Below, in pieces: positions 26,863-35,593 of a DNA stretch of 64,000 bases (its first letter is position 1; each line of letters starts with the position of its first letter). A program made the position numbers and the translations under genes. The notes beneath the pieces were generated by a model. That model was not told the DNA's origin, made no database searches, and saw only the letters and a program-made list of their open reading frames with translations. Source of the stretch: Sulfuritalea sp. (GTDB lineage Bacteria > Pseudomonadota > Gammaproteobacteria > Burkholderiales > Rhodocyclaceae); NCBI GenBank assembly GCA_023229685.1, contig JALNYT010000002.1, positions 310,001 through 374,000 on the forward strand, written 5' to 3'.

Positions 26863-29190
26863 ATGCGCTGGTTGCTGATTCTGATTGCTGCGGCAGCGGC
26901 CGTGCTGTTCTTTCCACCCCTGCGCCGCCTCTTGCTGACAGGGCCGATCTTCGCCGCGTACAAGAAACTGCTGCCCGCCATGTCGCAGACCGAAAGGGAA
27001 GCACTGGAAGCAGGCACCGTCTGGTGGGAGGGCGAACTCTTCTCCGGCCGGCCGAACTGGCAAAAGCTGCTGGACTATCCGCGGCCGCAATTGTCGGCGG
27101 CGGAGCAATCCTTCCTCGACAATGAATGCGAAGCGCTCTGCGCCATGGTCAGCGATTGGGACACCACGCAGATTGACCATGACCTCGCACCCGAGGCCTG
27201 GGCCTACGTCAAGGAAAAGGGTTTCCTCGGCATGATCATCCCCAAGCGCTATGGCGGTCTCGAGTTCTCCGCGCTTGCCCATTCGGCCGTGGTGCAGAAG
27301 CTGTCCACGCGCTGCTCGGCGGCAGCGGTTTCGGTCATGGTGCCCAACTCGCTGGGCCCGGCGGAACTGCTGCTGCATTACGGCACCGAGCAACAGAAGA
27401 ACCATTACCTGCCGCGACTGGCGAAAGGGCTGGAGATTCCTGCCTTCGCCCTGACCAACCCCCATGCCGGTTCGGATGCCGCATCGATTCCCGACACCGG
27501 CATCGTCTGCCGCGGCATCTGGCAGGACAGGGAAGTGATCGGCATGCGCGTGAGCTGGGACAAGCGCTACATCACGCTGGGGCCGATCTGCACCCTCCTC
27601 GGCCTCGCCTTCCGTCTCAAGGACCCGGACCATCTGCTCGGTAACAGCGAAGACATCGGCATCACCTGCGCGCTGGTGCCGACCGACCACCCCGGCGTCA
27701 ATATCGGCCGTCGCCACTTGCCGCTGAATGCGGTATTCCAGAACGGGCCGAACTCGGGCACCGACGTCTTCATGCCGCTCGACTGGATCATCGGCGGTCC
27801 GGCGCTGGCCGGGCAGGGCTGGCGCATGCTGATGGAATGCCTGGCGGCGGGTCGTTCGATTTCGCTGCCATCCTCCAACACCGGCATGGCCAAGCTCGCG
27901 GTGCGCGCCACCGGGGCCTACGCCCGCGTCCGCAGCCAGTTCAGGACGGCGATCGGCAAGTTCGAGGGCATCGAGGAACCGCTGGCGCGCATGGCCGGCA
28001 ACACCTACATGATGGACGCGGCGCGGACCCTGACGGCCGGCGCCATCGACCTCGGCGAAAAGCCGTCCGTGGTTTCCGCCATCGTCAAGTACCACGTCAC
28101 CGAGCGTGCGCGCCAAGTGGTGAATGATGCAATGGACATCCTCGGCGGCAAGGGCATCTGCCTCGGCCCCAACAATTTCATGGGCCGCGCCTACCAGCAG
28201 ATTCCGATCTCCATCACCGTCGAAGGCGCCAACATCCTGACCCGCAGCCTGATCATTTTCGGCCAGGGCGCGATCCGTTGCCATCCCTACGTGCTGAAGG
28301 AAATGGAGGCGGCGCGGAGCCCGGATGCGGCGCAGGGCCTGCGTGATTTCGACCAGGCCCTGTTCCGTCACGTCTGGTTCGTCTGGAGCCGGGGTTTCCG
28401 CGCCTGGACCATGGGCCTCACGGGATCGCGCTTCGGCTCGGCGCCGGCTGGCGCAGCGCCCGAAACCCGCTACTACTACCGGCAGCTGACGCGATTTTCG
28501 GCGGCCTTCGCCGTCCTCGCCGACGTTTCGATGCTGGTCATGGGCGGCGACCTCAAGCGCAAGGAAAAACTCTCGGCGCGGCTGGGCGACATCCTCTCCC
28601 TGCTGTACCTCTGTTCCGCGACGCTGAAGCGCTACGAGGACGAAGGCCGTCAGGCCGAGGATGCGCCGCTGATGCACTGGGCCATGCAGGATGCCATGTT
28701 CAGGATGCAGAACGCCTTCGACGGCGTCATGGCGAACTTCCCACAGCGTTTTATCGCCGCGGTCCTGCGCTGGAAGATCTTCCCGCTCGGCCGTCGCTAT
28801 GAGGCGCCGTCGGATCGCCTCGGCCACGAGGTGGCACGCCTGCTGACCGAGCCGTCGGCGACCCGCGATCGCCTCACCGCCGGCATGTACGTGCCGCGCG
28901 ACGAGAACGATGCGGTCGGTGTGGTCGAACTGGCACTGGAAGCCACCATCGCCGCCGAGCCCGTCGAGGCCAAGCTGCGCGCCGCGGCGAAGGCCGGCAG
29001 AGTCGGCGCTGGTGACACGGCGACCCAACTGGGTCACGCGCAGGAAGCCGGCATCCTGTCGGCCGATGAAGTGGCCCTGGTCCAGCGCCACATTCATCTG
29101 CGCGACAAGGCGATTGCGGTCGATGATTTTCCGCAGGACTTCTCCGTCGATCAGCCCGGTGCCGCTGAAATCCTCCGGCGGGCGGCGTAA
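26863..29190 (+). CDS. fadE: Long/medium-chain acyl-CoA dehydrogenase, FadE type
   Basis: FAD enzyme for the first step of beta-oxidation, 775 residues, much longer than ordinary acyl-CoA dehydrogenases and matching FadE. An N-terminal hydrophobic helix (MRWLLILIAAAAAVLFFPP) suggests membrane association. The core includes GFLGMIIPKRYGG, ALTNPHAGSDAAS and ILGGKGICLGPNN; the last ~200 residues are the FadE-specific extension. The ATG at 26863 has AAAGGAG five bases upstream. It directly follows psrA. Near the C-terminus a copy of the 22-nt repeat encodes RVGAGDTAT (29001-29022). Confidence 0.95.
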   Translation: MRWLLILIAAAAAVLFFPPLRRLLLTGPIFAAYKKLLPAMSQTEREALEAGTVWWEGELFSGRPNWQKLLDYPRPQLSAAEQSFLDNECEALCAMVSDWDTTQIDHDLAPEAWAYVKEKGFLGMIIPKRYGGLEFSALAHSAVVQKLSTRCSAAAVSVMVPNSLGPAELLLHYGTEQQKNHYLPRLAKGLEIPAFALTNPHAGSDAASIPDTGIVCRGIWQDREVIGMRVSWDKRYITLGPICTLLGLAFRLKDPDHLLGNSEDIGITCALVPTDHPGVNIGRRHLPLNAVFQNGPNSGTDVFMPLDWIIGGPALAGQGWRMLMECLAAGRSISLPSSNTGMAKLAVRATGAYARVRSQFRTAIGKFEGIEEPLARMAGNTYMMDAARTLTAGAIDLGEKPSVVSAIVKYHVTERARQVVNDAMDILGGKGICLGPNNFMGRAYQQIPISITVEGANILTRSLIIFGQGAIRCHPYVLKEMEAARSPDAAQGLRDFDQALFRHVWFVWSRGFRAWTMGLTGSRFGSAPAGAAPETRYYYRQLTRFSAAFAVLADVSMLVMGGDLKRKEKLSARLGDILSLLYLCSATLKRYEDEGRQAEDAPLMHWAMQDAMFRMQNAFDGVMANFPQRFIAAVLRWKIFPLGRRYEAPSDRLGHEVARLLTEPSATRDRLTAGMYVPRDENDAVGVVELALEATIAAEPVEAKLRAAAKAGRVGAGDTATQLGHAQEAGILSADEVALVQRHIHLRDKAIAVDDFPQDFSVDQPGAAEILRRAA
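29001..29022 (+). repeat. 22-nt dispersed repeat, copy 5 (in-frame within fadE)
   Basis: Reads AGTCGGCGCTGG then TGACACGGCG, three mismatches from consensus. Translated in the host frame it gives VGAGDTA, in the C-terminal extension of FadE. Confidence 0.65.
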
Positions 29191-29192
29191 TC

Positions 29193-30494
29193 ATGGCCGC
29201 TTTCGCCCCCGTCTATATCGTCGATGGCGCCCGCACACCCTTCCTCAAATCGCGCAACGTGCCGGGGCCGTTCGCGGCCTCCGACCTCGCCACCATTTCC
29301 GGCCGCGCCCTGCTGGCGCGCCAGCCCTTCGCTCCCGACCGGCTCGATGAAGTGATCGTCGGTTGCGCCGGTCCCAGCGTCGATGAGGTGAACATCGGCC
29401 GCGTCATCGCGCTGCGTCTCGGCTGCGGCAACAAGGTGCCGGGCTGGACCGTGATGCGCAATTGCGCCTCCGGCATGCAGGCCATCGATTCCGCGATCGC
29501 CAACATTCAGCTCGGGCGGTCGCAACTGGTGATGGCCGGCGGCGTCGATGCGCTGTCGCGCACTCACTTGCTTTACTCGGACCAGATGGTGCTGTGGTTC
29601 TCGCGCATGGCGCAGACGCGCACACTCGGCGCCCGGATCGGCCTGTTCGCCAAGCTGCGTCCCGCCATGCTGCTGACACCGGTGATCGGCATCGTCAAGG
29701 GCCTGACCGACCCGGTGGTCAATCTGATGATGGGCCAGACCGCGGAAAACCTGGCCTGGAAGTTCGGCATCTCGCGGCGCGAGATGGATGCCTTTTCGGT
29801 CGCGAGCCACAAGAAGGTGGCGGCGGCGCAGGCGGCCGGTCGCTTCGGGGAGATCGTGCCGCTGATCGATGCCGCGGGCAAGGTGTATGCGGCGGACGAT
29901 GGCGTGCGACTCGACTCGAGCGTGGAAAATCTGGCGAAGCTGAAGCCCTTCTTCGATCGTACCTACGGCAAGATCACGCCGGGCAACAGCTCGCAGATCA
30001 CCGACGGCGCGGCCTGGCTGCTGCTGGCATCGGCCGCGGCCGTCGAAAAATACCGGCTGCAGCCGATCGGCAAGATCACCGACACGCAGTGGGCCGGCCT
30101 CGATCCGGCGCAGATGGGCCTCGGCCCGGTGCACGCGGCGACGCCGATCCTGCGGCGTCACGGCCTCGGCCTCAACGACCTCGACGCCTGGGAAATCAAC
30201 GAAGCCTTTGCCGCGCAGGTACAGGGCTGCCTGCGAGCGTGGAACGACGCCGCCTACTGCCGCGAAGAACTCGGGCTGGACGGCGCGCTGGGCGCGCTCG
30301 ATACGTCCAAGCTGAATGTCGATGGCGGCGCGATTGCGCTCGGCCATCCGGTCGGTGCCTCCGGCGCGCGCATCGTGCTGCACCTGCTGCATGTGCTGCG
30401 GCGTGACAATGATGGCAAACGCAGCAAGCGCGGCATCGCCACCATCTGCATCGGCGGCGGGCAGGGCGGTGCCGTGCTGGTCGAGACGGTTTAG
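29193..30494 (+). CDS. Acetyl-CoA C-acyltransferase (beta-ketothiolase), FadI-like
   Basis: Cleaves 3-ketoacyl-CoA with CoA, the last step of beta-oxidation; 433 residues. Catalytic landmarks are the nucleophile Cys in MRNCASGMQA, the INEAFAAQ histidine-loop region, GGAIALGHPVGASGAR with the catalytic His, and the second Cys in CIGGGQGG. The length and the extended middle loop resemble FadI rather than FadA. It starts 3 bp after fadE and so is co-transcribed. Confidence 0.93.
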   Translation: MAAFAPVYIVDGARTPFLKSRNVPGPFAASDLATISGRALLARQPFAPDRLDEVIVGCAGPSVDEVNIGRVIALRLGCGNKVPGWTVMRNCASGMQAIDSAIANIQLGRSQLVMAGGVDALSRTHLLYSDQMVLWFSRMAQTRTLGARIGLFAKLRPAMLLTPVIGIVKGLTDPVVNLMMGQTAENLAWKFGISRREMDAFSVASHKKVAAAQAAGRFGEIVPLIDAAGKVYAADDGVRLDSSVENLAKLKPFFDRTYGKITPGNSSQITDGAAWLLLASAAAVEKYRLQPIGKITDTQWAGLDPAQMGLGPVHAATPILRRHGLGLNDLDAWEINEAFAAQVQGCLRAWNDAAYCREELGLDGALGALDTSKLNVDGGAIALGHPVGASGARIVLHLLHVLRRDNDGKRSKRGIATICIGGGQGGAVLVETV

Positions 30495-30505
30495 CACTGG
30501 CCGCC

Positions 30506-31393
30506 ATGCCCGCGCCGATTCGGCTTGATTACCGCGCCCAGCCTTCGCTGCTGGCCTTCGTGTCGCAGGTCTGGCGGCCGTCGCGTGGCTTTTCCGATGA
30601 TGGCAGATTGCCCGACATCCAGGCGCGGTGGTCCGGCCAACGCGCTTCGCCGCGGCAGCTTGCCGATTACGTCGGTCTGTCCGGTCTGCCGGCAGGCGAG
30701 CAGCTCTCGATTCTTTATCCGCATACCGTCAGCTTTCCCATGCTGATGGCGGTGCTGAGTCACCCGGCCTTCCCGCTGCCGATCTGGCGGGTGCTCCAGG
30801 TGCGCAACCGCCTGACCCTGCATGAGGCCATAGCGCCGGATGCGGTGCTCGATTTCACGGTACGCACGGGTGCGCGGCGCCTGCTCGAAAAGGGCGCCGA
30901 GATGGATCTTCATGTCAGCGCCGAAACCGGCGGCCGCAAGGTGTGGGAAGCCCTCAACACCTTCTATGCCCGAGGCCGATTTGGTGCGGCGGGCGCGGCG
31001 GACGCGGCGGCGCCATCCAGTCCCGCGGTCGCTGGCGAGGCCAGGACGGACTGGAAAATGCCCGCGCATGGTTGCTGGCGCTACGGTCGTCTGAGTGGTG
31101 ACATCAATCCCCTGCACATGAACAACTGGTACGCGCGCCGCTTAGGCTACGCCGGCGCCTTCGCCCATCCGCAGCGGGTCATCGGCCAGTGTCTCGGCCA
31201 TCTCGGCGCGGCGCACCATGGCCCGATGCAGCTCGAAACCTGGATCAAGGGCCCGGTGTTCTATGGCGCCCGGGTGACCCTGCGTACCGAATCGCGGCCG
31301 GGGGAAGAGGTCTTCGCACTTCACGTGGATGACGATGCGCGGCCGGCCATCGTCGGCCGCATCGTCACCCCCAACGCAAGGAAATCGACATGA
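30506..31393 (+). CDS. MaoC-like dehydratase (double hot-dog) protein
   Basis: Protein of 295 residues with two hot-dog halves. The C-terminal half has the hydratase-2/MaoC signature YGRLSGDINPLHMN, with the catalytic Asp and His. It probably hydrates trans-2-enoyl-CoA to the (R)-3-hydroxyacyl-CoA or acts on a branched intermediate. An Ala-rich linker joins the halves. It lies between the thiolase (11 bp upstream) and the multifunctional 3-hydroxyacyl-CoA dehydrogenase, which it overlaps by ATGA, so it belongs to the psrA-fadE operon. Confidence 0.88.
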   Translation: MPAPIRLDYRAQPSLLAFVSQVWRPSRGFSDDGRLPDIQARWSGQRASPRQLADYVGLSGLPAGEQLSILYPHTVSFPMLMAVLSHPAFPLPIWRVLQVRNRLTLHEAIAPDAVLDFTVRTGARRLLEKGAEMDLHVSAETGGRKVWEALNTFYARGRFGAAGAADAAAPSSPAVAGEARTDWKMPAHGCWRYGRLSGDINPLHMNNWYARRLGYAGAFAHPQRVIGQCLGHLGAAHHGPMQLETWIKGPVFYGARVTLRTESRPGEEVFALHVDDDARPAIVGRIVTPNARKST

Positions 31394-33327
31394 GCAACTT
31401 CAAGCACTGGGGTCTTGAACGTGAGGCCGACGGACTGGCCTGGGCGATCCTCGATACCGCCGATTCCTCGACCAATACGCTGGGCGCCGACGTCATGGCC
31501 GAGCTCGGCCTGATCCTCGACGAATGCGAAAGGAATCCGCCCACGGGCCTGATCTTCAAATCGGCCAAGGAGGCCGGTTTCATCGCCGGTGCCAACATCG
31601 AGGAGTTCACGTCGGCCGAGACGCCGGAAAAGGCACGCGCGCTGATCAAGCGCGGCTGGGACACTTACAACCGCCTCGCCGCCATCAGCTACCCGACGCT
31701 GGCGCTGGTGCGCGGCCACTGCATGGGCGGCGGTACCGAGCTGGCGCTGGCCTGCCGCTATCGCATCGCTGTCGATGAACCGGGCACGAAGTTCGCACTG
31801 CCCGAAGTCATGCTCGGCATCGTGCCGGGCTGGGGCGGCATGTTGCGCCTGCCGCAGGTCGTCGGACCGGCGGCAGCGCTGGACATGATGCTGACCGGCA
31901 AGAACATCGACGCGAAGCGGGCGAAGAAAATGGGCCTGGCCGATGCCTGCGTGCCGCCGCGCGTCATGGAAAATGCCTCGCGCATGATGGTGCTCTCGGG
32001 CAAGCCGCCGCGTCAGGCGCAAAGCTCGTTCATGCAGAGACTGATGAACGGGCCGCTCAAGGCCCTCGTCGCCAGCGGCGCCCGCAAGCAGGTGGCGAAG
32101 CGCGCGCGGCAGGAACACTATCCGGCACCCTACGCGATCATCGACCAGTGGCAGAACTACGGCGGCGAAACGCTGGCGGTTCCCGCCGACAAGCCGACCT
32201 CGCTCGACGCGCTGGTGATGCACCCGACCACGCGCAACCTGATCCGCGTCTTCTTCCTGCAGGACCGGCTCAAGGGCTTCGGCAAAGGCGTGGAGAATTT
32301 CGCGCCGCGCCACGTGCACGTCGTCGGCGCCGGCGTCATGGGCGGCGACATTGCCGCCTGGTGCGTGCTGCGCGGCATGACGGTGACCCTGCAGGACCAG
32401 TCGATCGAGCGCATCGCGCCGGCCGTCGGCCGCGCCGCAAAGTTCTTTGAAAGAAAGCTGCGCGACAAGAAGCTGGCGCGCTTTGCGCTCGACCGGCTGA
32501 TCGCCGATCCGCAGGGCGACGGCGTGCGCCAGGCCGATGTCATCATCGAGGCGATTTTCGAGAACCTCGAAGCCAAGCAGGCGCTGTTCGCCGACATCGA
32601 AGCGCGCGCCAAGCCGGACGCGCTGCTGGCGTCCAACACCTCGTCGCTGAAACTGGCCGACATTGCGGCGAAGTTCAAGGATCCTTCGCGCCTGGTCGGC
32701 ATCCACTTCTTCAACCCGGTGGCGATGATGTCGCTGGTCGAAGTGGTGGCCGGCGAGATCACGGCGCCGCAGGCGGCGCAGAAGGCAGCGGCTTTCGTCC
32801 GCGGCATCGACAAGCTGCCGCTGCCGGTCAGGGATGCGCCGGGCTTCCTGGTCAATGCCGTGCTGGCGCCCTACATGCACGAGGCCATGCGCTGCATCGA
32901 CGAGGGTATCGCGCCCGAGACCATCGATGCCGCCATGCTGGCCTTCGGCATGCCGATGGGGCCGATCGAACTGGCCGACACGGTCGGGCTGGATGTCGCC
33001 GTGGCGGCAGGGCGGCAACTGGTCGGCGAAGCCGATCCGCCAAAGAAGCTGGTGGAGTTGGTAAGCGCGGGACATCTGGGCAAGAAGTCAGGCAAGGGCT
33101 TCTACAACTGGGTCGAGGGCAAGGCGCAGAAGTCAGGAGTCGGCGCTGGCGATACGGCGGCGTTGGCCGAGCGCATGCTCAAGCCCCTGCTCGATGCCAC
33201 GCAGCGCCTGGTGGCGGCCGGCATCGTCGCCGATGCCGAACTGGCCGATGCCGGCGTGATTTTCGGTACCGGCTTTGCGCCCTATACTGGAGGACCGATG
33301 AACTATATGAACAGCGGAGGCCGGTGA
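31390..33327 (+). CDS. Bifunctional enoyl-CoA hydratase / 3-hydroxyacyl-CoA dehydrogenase (FadJ/FadB type)
   Basis: Multifunctional beta-oxidation enzyme of 645 residues. The N-terminal crotonase domain has GFIAGANIEEF and CMGGGTELALACRYRI with PEVMLGIVPGWGG; the NAD-binding domain starts at residue ~310 (VVGAGVMGGDIAAW), with catalytic His in GIHFFNPVAMM near 437 and the C-terminal dimer domain after it. It is shorter than FadB (about 715). Start codon overlaps the MaoC gene stop (ATGA); its own stop overlaps the next ATG. An in-frame 22-nt repeat copy encodes VGAGDTA in the linker before the last domain (33138-33159). Confidence 0.93.
   Translation: MSNFKHWGLEREADGLAWAILDTADSSTNTLGADVMAELGLILDECERNPPTGLIFKSAKEAGFIAGANIEEFTSAETPEKARALIKRGWDTYNRLAAISYPTLALVRGHCMGGGTELALACRYRIAVDEPGTKFALPEVMLGIVPGWGGMLRLPQVVGPAAALDMMLTGKNIDAKRAKKMGLADACVPPRVMENASRMMVLSGKPPRQAQSSFMQRLMNGPLKALVASGARKQVAKRARQEHYPAPYAIIDQWQNYGGETLAVPADKPTSLDALVMHPTTRNLIRVFFLQDRLKGFGKGVENFAPRHVHVVGAGVMGGDIAAWCVLRGMTVTLQDQSIERIAPAVGRAAKFFERKLRDKKLARFALDRLIADPQGDGVRQADVIIEAIFENLEAKQALFADIEARAKPDALLASNTSSLKLADIAAKFKDPSRLVGIHFFNPVAMMSLVEVVAGEITAPQAAQKAAAFVRGIDKLPLPVRDAPGFLVNAVLAPYMHEAMRCIDEGIAPETIDAAMLAFGMPMGPIELADTVGLDVAVAAGRQLVGEADPPKKLVELVSAGHLGKKSGKGFYNWVEGKAQKSGVGAGDTAALAERMLKPLLDATQRLVAAGIVADAELADAGVIFGTGFAPYTGGPMNYMNSGGR
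33138..33159 (+). repeat. 22-nt dispersed repeat, copy 6 (in-frame within the FadJ-type gene)
   Basis: Reads AGTCGGCGCTGG then CGATACGGCG, two mismatches from consensus; translated as VGAGDTA in an interdomain linker following KGFYNWVEGKAQKSG. Confidence 0.75.
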
Positions 33328-33725
33328 TGGGTCACGAAGGCGTGAAGATTCCGGGGCGCGAACCCGTACTGCGCGTGATGCCGATGCCGGCCGACATGAA
33401 CGGCAACGGCGACATCTTCGGCGGCTGGGTCATGGCGCAGTGCGACGTTGCCGGCGCAATTCCGGCGATGCGCCGCGCCCGCGGCCGCGTCGCCACCGTC
33501 GCGGTGCAGTCCTTCCTGTTCAAGCAGCCGATCTCGGTCGGCGACATCGTCAGCTTCTACGTCGAGGTGATTCGCGTCGGCCGTACCTCGATCACCGTGG
33601 ACGTGCAGGTCTTCGCCGAGCGTCATCCGGCCAATCCGGTGGTGGTCAAGGTCACCGAGGCGCAACTGACCTATGTGGCGATCAACGACGACGGCACCAA
33701 GCGCGAATTGCCGAAGACAAGTTAG
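33327..33725 (+). CDS. Acyl-CoA thioesterase, YciA-like hot-dog protein
   Basis: Hot-dog-fold thioesterase of 132 residues, releasing CoA from acyl-CoA in the cytoplasm. The signature MPADMNGNGDIFGGWVMAQCDVAGA has the catalytic-loop Asn/Asp of the YciA/BFIT group, followed by VAVQSFLFKQPISVGDIVSFYVEV. The ATG at 33327 shares a base with the preceding stop (TGATG) and has GGAGG six bases upstream, so it is translationally coupled. It ends the psrA-fadE operon and may keep the CoA pool from being trapped. Confidence 0.9.
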   Translation: MGHEGVKIPGREPVLRVMPMPADMNGNGDIFGGWVMAQCDVAGAIPAMRRARGRVATVAVQSFLFKQPISVGDIVSFYVEVIRVGRTSITVDVQVFAERHPANPVVVKVTEAQLTYVAINDDGTKRELPKTS

Positions 33726-33797
33726 GGTGCCTGCTCGCTCCTGGCCAGTCACGCGGAAAACCCGATACGCCGGCAACAGGCCGAGCGGCTTGCTGCC

Positions 33798-34331
33798 TCA
33801 CTTCTGCAGCCATTCTCGCTTTTCATTCATCCACCACCACCCCGCCGGACCCTGTCCTATCCACTCGCTGCCGAAGGAGAAGGACACGTAGGCCAGCCAG
33901 TTCGGATGCTCGTCATCCTGTCCAACAGCGTTGGAAGTTTCGCGGTAGAGCAATGTCCGATCGCGGTTTTCTTTCGACACGAGGTCGCGCAGGGCGGCGT
34001 CGCGCAGGGCAGCGTCGCGCAGGGTCACCAAGCCGTTGGCGGTGTTGCCGATGACTCCTTGGTCCAGCCAGGGCTTGAGTTGCGGGTAGCGATCCCGCAG
34101 GCGCCTGATGGCGCGGGTGAGGTCGCCGCCGGAGTACAGCAGCTTTTCGATTTCCGAGTCGGGTGCCTGGGCGTAGACCAGAGCCACGACCTGCTGCGCT
34201 TCGATCTTCGTGCCGCCGGCGCCGGAATGGATGCTGGTACTGCCGCAGGCGGACAGCAGCAACGCAGCGGCGCAAACTCCCAGCAGGCGTCGACGGGTTT
34301 TCCTGGCAGCAATTGAAAACTGGTTCGACAT
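33798..34331 (-). CDS. DUF1318/YdbL-like lipoprotein
   Basis: Lipoprotein of 177 residues with the lipobox ALLLSAC (Cys about residue 28). The second half (LDQGVIGNTANGLVTLRD, then LVSKENRDRTLLYRETSNAV) resembles the DUF1318/YdbL family, whose function is not established but which often accompanies outer-membrane YdbH/YnbE-type proteins; those are not present here. An internal threefold 15-bp repeat duplicates LRDAA. It is the last gene after an alcohol dehydrogenase and metK, 32 bp from metK. The assignment is a moderate-confidence family guess. Confidence 0.65.
   Translation of the reverse strand: MSNQFSIAARKTRRRLLGVCAAALLLSACGSTSIHSGAGGTKIEAQQVVALVYAQAPDSEIEKLLYSGGDLTRAIRRLRDRYPQLKPWLDQGVIGNTANGLVTLRDAALRDAALRDLVSKENRDRTLLYRETSNAVGQDDEHPNWLAYVSFSFGSEWIGQGPAGWWWMNEKREWLQK
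33984..34028 (-). repeat. Tandem 15-bp repeat, three units, in the DUF1318-like gene
   Basis: Three consecutive units beginning GTCGCGCAGGG on the plus strand; the third has diverged at its end. In the minus-strand gene they encode LRDAA twice and LRD. The unit is a multiple of three, so copy-number change would not break the frame. Confidence 0.85.
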
Positions 34332-34363
34332 TTCGCTCTCCCTCTCGTGAGTCAGCCCATCCG

Positions 34364-35590
34364 CTACGGCGAGGAGAGCGTTTTTTGCTCGACCGCCTTG
34401 TAGCGCAGGGGGTCCATCAGAGCCGCCTTCAATGCTTCGACCTGGTCCGTCCGTTCCCAGCTCAGGTCGATGTCGCTGCGCCCGAAGTGGCCGTAGGCGG
34501 CGGTCTGGCGGTAGATCGGCCGCGCCAGGTCGAGGGTGGCGATGATGCCGCTCGGCGTCAGGCGGAAGACCTTTTTCACCGCGGCTTCCAACTCCTCGTA
34601 GGGCACGCTCCCCGTGCCTTGCGTATCGATCATCACCGACACCGGATCGGCCAGGCCGATGGCGTAGGCAATCTGGATCAGGCAGCGCCGGGCGATGCCG
34701 GCGGCGACGATGTTCTTGGCGATGTAGCGGGCCATGTAGGTCGCCGAGCGATCGACCTTGCTCGGGTCCTTGCCGGAGAAGGCGCCGCCGCCGTGGGGGC
34801 AGGAGCCGCCGTAGGTATCGACGATGATCTTGCGCCCGGTGACGCCCGTGTCGCCATTGGGGCCGCCGATTTCGAAGGGTCCGGCGGGATTGACCCAGAG
34901 GCGGAAATCCCGCGTGCGCAGCTTGGCCGGTACCAGCGGATCGATGATCTCGCGCGTGACTTCGCGCGTCACCCATGCCGGATCGAGGCCGCGTTCGATC
35001 TGCGTCGACACCACGACGTCGGCGATGCCGGCCACTTTGTGGCCTTCGTAGAGCACCGTGACCTGGCTCTTGGCGTCGGGACGCAGCCAGGGCAGGGCGC
35101 CGGATTTCCTGAGTTGCGCCTGCCTCCTGACCAGGCGATGCGCGAGCCAGATCGGATAGGGCATCAGGTCCGGTGTTTCGTCGCAGGCGAAGCCGAACAT
35201 CAGGCCCTGATCGCCGGCGCCGAGCTGGCCGTCGGGGTGCACCACGCCCTGGTTGATCTGGATCGACTGATGGTTGAAGCGCACCTGGACCTCGCAGCGA
35301 TCCGGATCGATGCCGGTCGCGGCGTCCCTGTAGCCCGCATCGCGCAGCACCTGGCGGGCGATCTCCGCGGCCCGATCATGGATCGCGTTGAACAGCGCTT
35401 CGTCGGAGGTCCGGAATTCCCCGGCAATGACAATCAGATTGTCGGCGACGAGGGTTTCGCAGGCGACCTTGGCCGTGGCCTCGCGGCTCAGGAAGGCATC
35501 GAGGATCGCATCCGAAATCTGGTCGGCGAGCTTGTCCGGATGGCCTTCCGAAACGGACTCGGAGGTGAACAGGTAGGTTCTGGAGTGCAT
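34364..35590 (-). CDS. metK: S-adenosylmethionine synthetase
   Basis: Makes S-adenosylmethionine from methionine and ATP; 408 residues, slightly longer than the usual ~385-390. All signatures are present: SESVSEGHPDKLADQ, GAGDQGLMFGFA, LPWLRPDAKSQV, GGPNGDTGVTGRKIIVDTYGG and GGGAFSGKDPSKVDRS. It lies four bases after an alcohol dehydrogenase gene instead of the common neighbour ahcY, and some stretches differ from the usual form (CEVQVRFNHQSIQINQGV). It could therefore be a second, divergent MetK paralogue in this genome. Confidence 0.95.
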   Translation of the reverse strand: MHSRTYLFTSESVSEGHPDKLADQISDAILDAFLSREATAKVACETLVADNLIVIAGEFRTSDEALFNAIHDRAAEIARQVLRDAGYRDAATGIDPDRCEVQVRFNHQSIQINQGVVHPDGQLGAGDQGLMFGFACDETPDLMPYPIWLAHRLVRRQAQLRKSGALPWLRPDAKSQVTVLYEGHKVAGIADVVVSTQIERGLDPAWVTREVTREIIDPLVPAKLRTRDFRLWVNPAGPFEIGGPNGDTGVTGRKIIVDTYGGSCPHGGGAFSGKDPSKVDRSATYMARYIAKNIVAAGIARRCLIQIAYAIGLADPVSVMIDTQGTGSVPYEELEAAVKKVFRLTPSGIIATLDLARPIYRQTAAYGHFGRSDIDLSWERTDQVEALKAALMDPLRYKAVEQKTLSSP

Positions 35591-35593
35591 GGT

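Noticed and set aside
26668..29097. 809-codon frame antisense to fadE
   Set aside because: Shadow of fadE; no domain.
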